This document shows, piece after piece, positions 51,517-61,582 of a stretch of 64,000 bases of DNA. This DNA comes from Phycisphaerae bacterium. GTDB taxonomy: Bacteria; Planctomycetota; Phycisphaerae; Phycisphaerales; UBA1924. How positions within the stretch are numbered: position 1 is the first letter of the stretch; every line of letters starts with the position of its first letter. The position numbers were made by a program, and so were the translations under genes. The DNA lies in assembly GCA_030432255.1 (NCBI GenBank), contig JAUIHS010000001.1, forward strand, positions 310,001 to 374,000, read 5' to 3'. The notes beneath the pieces are model-generated. The model searched no databases. It worked only from the letters and a program-made list of their open reading frames with translations, and was not told the origin of the DNA.

Positions 51517-52652
51517 CGCGCCGGGTGGCGGTTGTCACCGGTACCCGGGCGGAGTTCGGACTGCTTGACCCTGTCATGCACGCGATTCGTGAGCATCCGA
51601 CGCTCGACCTTGCGGTGATCGTGAGCGGCGCGCACCTTCTGCCGCAGAAGGAGCGAGATGGCACGTGGCGCGAGGTGCAGAAGCACTACGACATTCAGGC
51701 TGTTGTGCCGATGCAGGAACCCGGTGAAACCGGACGCGGGGCGGACGCCGCCGCGCTGGGCCGCGGCGTGACCGGTTTCGCGAATGCGTTTGCCGAATTG
51801 CGGCCGGACTGGGTGGTCGTCCTCGGTGATCGCATCGAGGCATTCGCGGCAGCTTCGGCCGCCTCCGTCGGTGGTGTCGCGGTGGCGCAGATTCATGCAG
51901 GTGACCGGGCCGAGGGCGTCGCGGATGAGGCGATGCGACACGCGATCACCAAGTTGGCGCACGTTCATTTCGCGGCCTCGGCGGCATCGCACGAACGCAT
52001 CCTCCGCATGGGAGAGCGCGCTGAAACGGCGTTTGATGTGGGTTCTCCAGCGGTCGATGCGCTTGGTGCAATTGAGCCACTGGCGGATGACCTGTGGGAC
52101 GAGGTGGGTGCGCCGGAGGCCGTTGTGCTCCTTCATCCGATCGGCGCGGGGGCCGAGATGGAAGCGACGTTCGCGCGGCGGATCGCCGATGCAGTCGGCG
52201 AGTATCGGGTGCTCTGGCTCCATCCCAATCATGACCCCGATCGAGATGGCATCCTGAGTGTGATGCGAGAGTTCGGTCGGCGGCCGCGGGTGCGCATCCT
52301 TGAGCATCTGCCACGTGCAGAGTTCGTGGGGTTGCTGCGGCGCCTGGCGGCAAGCGGAGGCGTGCTGGTCGGCAACAGTTCTGCAGGCCTGATCGAAGCG
52401 GGGGTGCTGGCGTGCCCGGTTGTCAATGTCGGCCACCGACAGGCGGGCCGCGAGTGTCCGAACCACGTCGTGAGCTGTGCGGGCGAGGATGACCGTGAGG
52501 TCGCGGCTGCCATTTCACGAGCGCTGTCACTGGATCCGTCGGCATTCACGCATCCTTATGGCGACGGCCACGCCGGCCAGCGCATCGCGACGGTGCTGGC
52601 GGATGAGGGCCTGTATCCCGGCCAACTCTTGCGCAAGCAATGCACGTACTGA
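51513..52652 (+). CDS. neuC: UDP-N-acetylglucosamine 2-epimerase, hydrolysing type
   Basis: A 379-residue protein starting at GTG 51513 with RVAVVTGTRAEFGLL, then VVVLGDRIEAFAAASAA, IHAGDRAEGVADEAMRHAITKLAH and GNSSAGLIEAG. These are typical of NeuC/LegG-type enzymes that make ManNAc (or a 6-deoxy variant) from UDP-sugar. The open frame upstream of the GTG overlaps neuB and is not used. No PseB, PseC or PseG genes are present, so pseudaminate is unlikely. Confidence 0.9.
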   Translation: MTRRVAVVTGTRAEFGLLDPVMHAIREHPTLDLAVIVSGAHLLPQKERDGTWREVQKHYDIQAVVPMQEPGETGRGADAAALGRGVTGFANAFAELRPDWVVVLGDRIEAFAAASAASVGGVAVAQIHAGDRAEGVADEAMRHAITKLAHVHFAASAASHERILRMGERAETAFDVGSPAVDALGAIEPLADDLWDEVGAPEAVVLLHPIGAGAEMEATFARRIADAVGEYRVLWLHPNHDPDRDGILSVMREFGRRPRVRILEHLPRAEFVGLLRRLAASGGVLVGNSSAGLIEAGVLACPVVNVGHRQAGRECPNHVVSCAGEDDREVAAAISRALSLDPSAFTHPYGDGHAGQRIATVLADEGLYPGQLLRKQCTY

Positions 52653-52704
52653 TACCGTTCCGGTTCACCTGGTGCGTGTCATGCTGGAGGGGGATACGAG
52701 TCCC

Positions 52705-53247
52705 TCAGGCGTCGCTGGGGTCCTGCGTCGGCTGTCGCTCTTCGACCTCGCGCTCGACGAGGTCGCTGTAGCTGTCGGAGATGGGTTCTCCCAGCGCGGG
52801 CGCGAGGGCCTCAAGGAGTTCGCCGAGTGACTTCTGGCACGCATTGAGATTGTGCGTCGGTGTCACCATGGCTTCGAGTTCGATGAAGCGGCCCAGCCCT
52901 TCGACGTCATCGAAGTGGATTCGCACCGCGCGGTGGAGCCAGAGCTGGCGGGTCTTGCGGACCACCGTCCGGACGGCAGGCAGCACCTTGCCAAAACGGG
53001 TCTCCGCCTCCTCCTCGGAAAGGATGCTGAAGTCACTGACCCGCGGCTCGATGTGGTTCGGCCGTTTGTAGACGATCCACTCGATGGGTTCGCTCTCGCA
53101 CTCCCGGCGCTTGAGCCGCCCCTCGGACGTGTGGAAGTAGGTATCGACCTGCTTGAATTCGCCGACAAACAGGGCGCGGGTCTGCTGCACAATCAACCGG
53201 GCCAGGTCCGGATCGCGCAGTTCCGCCTTGTATTCGAGGTTCTTCAT
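52705..53247 (-). CDS. CYTH-domain protein
   Basis: A 180-residue protein starting MKNLEYKAELRDPDLARLI, the ExExK-like pattern of CYTH. YFHTSEGRLKRRECESEPIEWIVYKR and FVELEAMV-type strands (IELEAMV) continue the tunnel fold. CYTH proteins hydrolyse or bind triphosphates; some are class IV adenylate cyclases. The substrate here is unknown. The ATG at 53247 is used because homology starts there; the gene converges with neuC. Confidence 0.8.
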   Translation of the reverse strand: MKNLEYKAELRDPDLARLIVQQTRALFVGEFKQVDTYFHTSEGRLKRRECESEPIEWIVYKRPNHIEPRVSDFSILSEEEAETRFGKVLPAVRTVVRKTRQLWLHRAVRIHFDDVEGLGRFIELEAMVTPTHNLNACQKSLGELLEALAPALGEPISDSYSDLVEREVEERQPTQDPSDA

Positions 53248-53308
53248 GGCGCATCCGGACCATCGGTCGGAATCGGCGGGCACACGAGCAGGAGGCATGC
53301 AAATCCCC

Positions 53309-56436
<3,128 letters not shown>

Positions 56437-56467
56437 CGCGAGTCTCCCGGATCGAGGCTGTTCTTTG

Positions 56468-56476
56468 TGCTAGAAT
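56468..56476 (+). promoter_or_regulatory. Extended -10 promoter of tatA
   Basis: TGCTAGAAT gives a TGn extension plus TAGAAT; no good -35 is seen. A hairpin (GGTCCG-TGATG-CGGACC, 56488-56504) lies in the leader before the AGGAG ribosome site. Confidence 0.5.
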
Positions 56477-56549
56477 GCAGGCAGCGAGGTCCGTGATGCG
56501 GACCCGGGTATAGTCGCCGTTGGTTGGGGTATTCAGGAGCTGTGCGACC

Positions 56550-56885
56550 ATGAACGCACTTGCGATGTTCGGGCTTCCCGGTGGTTGGGAGTGGGCGCTG
56601 ATCCTTGTGATCGGTCTGCTGCTCTTCGGCCGTCGTCTCCCCGAGGTGGGTCGCTCTCTGGGACAGAGCATTGTCGAGTTCAAGAAGGGCGTGAAGGGGG
56701 TCCAGGACGAGATCGAGGACGCCAGCGATGAGCCGCGGAAGGCTTCCGAGCCGAAGCGTCGCGCCGAACTCGAGAGTGCCCAGAAGGGCGAGTATGGCTC
56801 CGGCATGGTCGAACCTGAGAAGGTCGCACCGGTGGCTGAGACGGGTGGGGATGAGCGCCGCGTGAGCCGCGAGGATGCCGTCTGA
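56550..56885 (+). CDS. tatA: Twin-arginine translocase subunit TatA/E
   Basis: A 111-residue protein: one transmembrane helix (WEWALILVIGLLLFG), the hinge FGRRLPEVGRSLGQS, an amphipathic helix (IVEFKKGVKGVQDEIED) and a polar tail. ATG at 56550 follows AGGAG by ten bases. TatA forms the export pore of the Tat system; a Tat-type lipoprotein is encoded at 36400-37158. No tatC is in the window. Confidence 0.92.
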   Translation: MNALAMFGLPGGWEWALILVIGLLLFGRRLPEVGRSLGQSIVEFKKGVKGVQDEIEDASDEPRKASEPKRRAELESAQKGEYGSGMVEPEKVAPVAETGGDERRVSREDAV

Positions 56886-56984
56886 GCCCGGTGGAGGGGG
56901 CGCCTGCGTCCATCCGGGGCCTGCAATTGGCAAGCACAATTCCCTAAGATGTGAGTGTCCTTTTCACTTCGTGAGGATGCTCCC

Positions 56985-57830
56985 ATGATTCGCTCTTTCT
57001 GTCTCGCTCTGCTCGGGTCCCTCCTGCTGACCTCCGGGTGCAACTGGGATTTCGGCTCGACCGTCACCATCTCGATCGGAGATCAGACGTACCGGGTCCA
57101 GGTTGATGACGAGGCGGCCCTTACGGCGCCCTCCGTCGATGGAAGCGGGGTGATGGCGACCGAACTCCGCTCGCTCGGGACATTCGATCGCGTCACGGTT
57201 CGAGCGCCCTTCAAGATCACCGTGCAGGTCGGTGAACCGGCGCTCGTCAGGGTGACCACGGATGACAACCTGCAGACCCGCATCGCCACACAGGTGACCG
57301 ATGGGGACCTGTTCATCGGTCCCACGGGGCCCTTCAGCACCGATGCCATGCCCCGCATCGAAATCGGAGTCGAGTCGCTCGCCGCCGTGCGCATCCGCGG
57401 CATGGGCGACGTGGAGGTGACGGGCGTCGACGGCGAGGAGTTCGCGGGTTCGATTGCGGGTGGCGGCAGCCTCAGGGTGATCGGGACCGCTTCGTCGCTG
57501 TCCTTCTCGATCGCGGGATCGGGTGAGATTGACGCCGGCGGTACCGATTCGAAGAGCATCGATGTGGATGTCGCGGGCTCAGGCGAGGTGATTCTCGCCG
57601 GTACCGCGGCGAATTTGATGATCGAGATCGCAGGGTCCGGCGAAGTGGATGCATCGCAACTCAAGGTGTCGGATGTCGACGTCGAAATCGCCGGTTCGGG
57701 TGACGTCGTCGTCCATGCCGAGGACGCTCTCGACGTGTCGATCGCAGGTTCCGGCGATGTGCGCTACCACGGTTCCCCGAAGGTCTCGCGGAGCATCGCG
57801 GGGAGCGGGAACGTGCAGCAACTCCAGTAG
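56985..57830 (+). CDS. DUF2807-type lipoprotein with IAGSG repeats
   Basis: A 281-residue protein with a lipobox at Cys19 (LTSGC). The N-terminal part ends in VTVRAPFKITVQVGEP, and the rest has repeats of the form D-V-x-(I/V)AGSG (IAGSGEIDAGG, VAGSGEVILAG, IAGSGEVDAS, IAGSGDVVVHA, IAGSGDVRYHG, IAGSGNVQ), the DUF2807/GIN head-domain beta-helix. It is exported to the outer surface or periplasm; its function in this family is unknown. GAGG lies nine bases before the ATG. Confidence 0.88.
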   Translation: MIRSFCLALLGSLLLTSGCNWDFGSTVTISIGDQTYRVQVDDEAALTAPSVDGSGVMATELRSLGTFDRVTVRAPFKITVQVGEPALVRVTTDDNLQTRIATQVTDGDLFIGPTGPFSTDAMPRIEIGVESLAAVRIRGMGDVEVTGVDGEEFAGSIAGGGSLRVIGTASSLSFSIAGSGEIDAGGTDSKSIDVDVAGSGEVILAGTAANLMIEIAGSGEVDASQLKVSDVDVEIAGSGDVVVHAEDALDVSIAGSGDVRYHGSPKVSRSIAGSGNVQQLQ

Positions 57831-57872
57831 TTGCAACGCGCCCCGCACCATTTCCCGTTTCCCGACTCCCGC

Positions 57873-57880
57873 TATAGACT
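57873..57880 (+). promoter_or_regulatory. -10 box next to the recQ start
   Basis: TATAGACT: TAGACT ends six bases before the recQ ATG at 57887, and no ribosome site precedes it. Confidence 0.45.
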
Positions 57881-57886
57881 CGCGGC

Positions 57887-59794
57887 ATGGACGCCACCGG
57901 CCCAATCGAACAGGACGATGTGCAGCGCCGGATCCTGGCGCAGGTGCATGCGGTCTGGGGCTACGACCGACTTCGTCCGATGCAGGAGGAGGCGATTCGA
58001 GCCGGGCTGTCCGGTCGGGACTCGCTTGTTGTGCTTCCTACCGGAGGCGGCAAGTCACTCTGCTACCAGACACCGCCACTGGTTGCCGATCGCACGGACG
58101 TCGTCGTTTCCCCGCTGATCTCGCTGATGAAGGACCAGGTGGACGGTCTGCGGGCCTGCGGCTACCCCGCTGCTGCGATTCACAGCGGCCTGACGCCCGA
58201 CGAGATGCGGGAGGAGATCGCGCAGGTGCGCTCGGGCGCGTGCCGCCTGGTCTTCGCATCACCGGAACGGGTGCTGACCCCGTGGTTCCGTGAACTTGCG
58301 AACAGCGCCGGCGTCCAGACCTTCGCGATCGATGAGGCGCACTGCATCAGCCAGTGGGGGCACGACTTCCGCACCGAGTACCGTCAACTCGCGACCCTCA
58401 AGGAGCGGTTTCCCGGTGCGTCGATCCATGCCTACACCGCGACTGCAACCGAGCGTGTCCGCGCTGATGTCATCGAACAACTGGCGCTCCATGATCCGGC
58501 GGTGCTCGTCGGAGACTTCGATCGTCCAAATCTGACCTACCGGATCGTGCCTCGAGAGCGACCGAGTCAGCAGGTGGCGGAGATCATCCGACGCCATGAC
58601 AACGAGGCGACGATCATCTACTGCCTCAGCCGCAAGGACACCGAGAACCTTGCCGCAGCTCTGCTGAAGCAGGGGATCGAGGCCAAGGCGTATCACGCCG
58701 GACTGGAATCGGAGGAACGGCATGCCACGCAGGAGGCGTTTGCGGGCGAGTCACTGAACGTGGTGGTGGCGACCGTTGCGTTCGGCATGGGTATTGACCG
58801 CAGCAATGTGCGCTGTGTGATTCACGCGGCGATGCCGAAGTCCATCGAGCACTACCAGCAGGAGACGGGGCGCGCGGGACGGGATGGGCTGGAAGCGGAG
58901 TGCGTCCTGCTCTATTCGTCGGCGGACTCCCTGCGCTGGGAGCGCCTCATCGAGCGGAGTGCTGAACAGGCGGACGATCCCGAGTCGATCATCACAGCGC
59001 AGACCGGCCTCCTCAACGAAGTGCGGCGATTCTGCACGGCGCTGGTCTGCCGTCACCGGGTGCTTTCCGAGCACTTCGGACAGGCGTATGAGCCGGAGTC
59101 CTGCGGGGCATGTGATGTCTGCCTGGGAGAGACCCGGGGCGCAGCGGAGTCAACGGTCACGGCGCAGAAGATCCTGTCATGCGTAGCGCGGGTCGAGCAG
59201 CGCTTCGGATTGGGGCACATCGTTGAGGTGCTGTCCGGTGGTGACTCGGAGAACATTCGGCGCTACGGGCATGATCAACTGTCGACGCACGGATTGCTCG
59301 GAGATGAACCGAAGAAGGTGATCGCGGCGTGGGTGCATCAACTTGTCGATCAAGGCCTCATCGAGCGGACAACGGGCGACTACCCGGTCCTGCAGTTGAA
59401 CGACGATTCTCTCTCAGTCCTGCGCGGCGAACGCGATGTCATGCTGACCCGCAGTCGCCGGGCCTCCCGGTCCCGACCCGCAGACAAGGGATGGGAGGGC
59501 GTCGATCGCGATTTGTTCGAGCGGCTGCGGATGCTCCGGTTCTCGCTTGCACAGGAACAGGGGGTACCGGCATACGTGATCTTCGGTGATGCGACCCTGC
59601 GGGAACTGGCCCGCCATGTGCCGCGGGATCGGCAGGCATTCCGCGAGATCCACGGAGTCGGGGATCGCAAGCTGGAGCGCTTCGGAGCCGATTTTCTCGG
59701 CGAGATCGAGCAATACCTCGAAGAAGTGGGCGAGAATCGTGTCATCGAAGTGAAAGATCCGGGCGCTTCGATGCGAATCAATGGCGGGGGATGA
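57887..59794 (+). CDS. recQ: ATP-dependent DNA helicase RecQ
   Basis: A 635-residue RecQ: Walker A TGGGKS (residues 52-57), DEAH (149-152) in AIDEAHCISQWGHDF, ATATERVRADVI, and GRAGRDG. The zinc site (CRHRVLSEHFGQ...CGACDVC) follows the helicase core, then the winged-helix and a C-terminal HRDC domain (about 545-620). It unwinds DNA in recombination and fork repair. Full length for the family. Confidence 0.96.
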   Translation: MDATGPIEQDDVQRRILAQVHAVWGYDRLRPMQEEAIRAGLSGRDSLVVLPTGGGKSLCYQTPPLVADRTDVVVSPLISLMKDQVDGLRACGYPAAAIHSGLTPDEMREEIAQVRSGACRLVFASPERVLTPWFRELANSAGVQTFAIDEAHCISQWGHDFRTEYRQLATLKERFPGASIHAYTATATERVRADVIEQLALHDPAVLVGDFDRPNLTYRIVPRERPSQQVAEIIRRHDNEATIIYCLSRKDTENLAAALLKQGIEAKAYHAGLESEERHATQEAFAGESLNVVVATVAFGMGIDRSNVRCVIHAAMPKSIEHYQQETGRAGRDGLEAECVLLYSSADSLRWERLIERSAEQADDPESIITAQTGLLNEVRRFCTALVCRHRVLSEHFGQAYEPESCGACDVCLGETRGAAESTVTAQKILSCVARVEQRFGLGHIVEVLSGGDSENIRRYGHDQLSTHGLLGDEPKKVIAAWVHQLVDQGLIERTTGDYPVLQLNDDSLSVLRGERDVMLTRSRRASRSRPADKGWEGVDRDLFERLRMLRFSLAQEQGVPAYVIFGDATLRELARHVPRDRQAFREIHGVGDRKLERFGADFLGEIEQYLEEVGENRVIEVKDPGASMRINGGG

Positions 59795-59835
59795 CCCTGC
59801 TCTCCGGGGTATCAGCCAATCAAGGAGGATTTCCG

Positions 59836-60615
59836 ATGTGGAGTGTTCCCTCGACCGCTCTCAGTCTGTTGTTGTCTGCCCTGTTCTCCAGCCCAGTCGC
59901 CGCCGCCTTCCACGTGGAAGAGGTGCAGTGGCATCGTTCCTCGATCAACTCCGACAGTTCAACTCGGCTCTTTCACCATCACTACGGCGGTGATACGCCG
60001 CCGCGGGCGGCCATGATCGCCGCCTTTCCCGACCTCGCCTACGACAGTTACCTGACACTTGACGGCGAGGGCCCGAGTTCCGGCGAGCGGACGGCGAAGG
60101 CACCCCGTGTGTGCGAGACGGTCGATGGGCAGGCGTGGCCATGCGGGCGTGTCATGCCGGAGGGCGGATGTGCCGTCAGCAGCGGGCTTGCGCCGTCGGG
60201 CCGGGATGGCATCTTCATTGCCCGGATGACTGCCTCGGGGGCATTGCCGCCGGTCGAGGTGCACGTGACTCTCGCTGAACGGGAGGGGCCGGTGCTCCTT
60301 CGTGTCAACGGGGATCCGGTCCCTTCGCGGACGGGCGAACGCTATCAGGCGGTGGCCCACGTGGTCAGCAGCGGCTCATGCGGGCTGACCCGTGACATCT
60401 GGGTCGAGCAGGTGACCGGATCAGGCGTCGCTCCAGAGGTGATCGGCACCGGTTTCCAGATCGAGGAGGAACTGCTTTCGCCGCAGTCCACCGCCGTATC
60501 CACCGAGGCTGCCACTCTTGTTGACCACGCGGTGACAGGGGATGACGATCGCGATGCGGTTCATGCCGTTCGCGCGGCCGGCAGCCCGACAGCCACCGGG
60601 GCTGCCGACGGTTGA
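59836..60615 (+). CDS. Exported protein of unknown function
   Basis: A 259-residue protein. AAGGAGG lies seven bases before the ATG, and residues 1-23 are a signal peptide (ALSLLLSALFSSPVAAA). The mature part has many histidines near the N-terminus (LFHHHYGG) and later cysteines (VCETVDGQAWPCG, GSCGLTRD); no family is recognised. The last 65 codons lie antisense to the C-terminal part of ada, so the end may be a read-through of an earlier lost stop. Confidence 0.6.
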   Translation: MWSVPSTALSLLLSALFSSPVAAAFHVEEVQWHRSSINSDSSTRLFHHHYGGDTPPRAAMIAAFPDLAYDSYLTLDGEGPSSGERTAKAPRVCETVDGQAWPCGRVMPEGGCAVSSGLAPSGRDGIFIARMTASGALPPVEVHVTLAEREGPVLLRVNGDPVPSRTGERYQAVAHVVSSGSCGLTRDIWVEQVTGSGVAPEVIGTGFQIEEELLSPQSTAVSTEAATLVDHAVTGDDDRDAVHAVRAAGSPTATGAADG

Positions 60616-61476
60616 AGCGAGTTGTTCGTAAGACCACGTCTCACCGTACGGGATCCTCTGGAGCGCACTCCAGATGCGCACCTGGAAGGGCGTGCCGGGT
60701 GCATCGAGTGTGACGGTGAACTCCGTGCGATCTCGAGCGAAGTACTCTTCGAGTTCCTCCGCAAGCTGATCGAGATGCGAATTGGTTCCCGGAGTGATTG
60801 GGCGCTTGAAGTGGCGTCGGAGCGTCGAGATCTGCGTCGCAAGCATTCTGCGGTCGGTGAATTCAAGCAGGCACACGCCACTCGACGTCGCGCATGCCAG
60901 CAAGGGGCCGAGCGGGCTCTCAAGCATGCGCGTCACGATGGGATCCAGATCGTCTGCGCGCCCCGGCGTGGTCTCAAAGTGACGACCGAAGGCATCGCGG
61001 AACCCGCTGAGTGATTGAAAGCCGGCATCGGCCGCAGCCTGGTCCGGCTGATCGCCCTGTCTGATCTGGTGCAGCGCTCCGCCGAGTCGCCAGGCGCGCT
61101 GATAGGCGTGGAATGTCATGCCGTGACTCCTCTTGAAGTAGCGACGCGCTCGCGCCGGGTCAATGTTCATGTCCCTGAGATCCTGGTCGCGGAGCGGTGA
61201 CGAAGCGGTCTCAACGCGCCGGACGAGGTCCTTGACCCAGTCGGGTGGACTGCCGGGGCGCTCCATGGGGCGGCACCGGAGGCACGGGCGATAGCCGGCA
61301 GCGAGCGCTTGCCGCGGCGAGTTGAAATACTCGACATTCTCCGGCCTGGGGCGTCGGGCGGGGCAACTGGGGCAGCAGAAGATTCCGGTGGTGCGCACCG
61401 CGAGGTAGAAGACCCCGTCGTACGTCTCATCCCGGTGTTGCCAGGCCTTCAGCATTTCCGTTTCGGGCGGAAGCAT
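60421..61476 (-). CDS. ada: Ada: bifunctional regulator and O6-methylguanine-DNA methyltransferase
   Basis: A 351-residue full-length Ada. The zinc site Cys34, Cys38, Cys65 and Cys68 (TTGIFCCPSCPARRP, YRPCLRCRP) has Cys34 as methyl acceptor; an extra cysteine (Cys35) follows it. Residues about 85-175 are an AraC-type helix-turn-helix (ARRYFKRSHGMTFHAYQRAWRLG). The C-terminal methyltransferase domain ends with acceptor Cys in IPCHRVVNKSGSLGGYGGGL. It repairs alkylated DNA and activates its own regulon. Its coding region overlaps the gene on the other strand by 195 bases. Confidence 0.95.
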   Translation of the reverse strand: MLPPETEMLKAWQHRDETYDGVFYLAVRTTGIFCCPSCPARRPRPENVEYFNSPRQALAAGYRPCLRCRPMERPGSPPDWVKDLVRRVETASSPLRDQDLRDMNIDPARARRYFKRSHGMTFHAYQRAWRLGGALHQIRQGDQPDQAAADAGFQSLSGFRDAFGRHFETTPGRADDLDPIVTRMLESPLGPLLACATSSGVCLLEFTDRRMLATQISTLRRHFKRPITPGTNSHLDQLAEELEEYFARDRTEFTVTLDAPGTPFQVRIWSALQRIPYGETWSYEQLASTVGSPGGCRAAGRANGMNRIAIVIPCHRVVNKSGSLGGYGGGLRRKQFLLDLETGADHLWSDA

Positions 61477-61570
61477 GGCTCACAGGCTACGCGAGAGGCG
61501 TCGGGCGTTCTACCGGAAACTGAGCGCGGAATCCGGGTCGCGGCGGACGCACGTCGAAGTGCGGACCCTC

Positions 61571-61576
61571 TACAAT
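61571..61576 (+). promoter_or_regulatory. -10 box next to the purL start
   Basis: TACAAT ends six bases before the purL ATG; no ribosome site is visible. Confidence 0.5.
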
Positions 61577-61582
61577 CGTCGC

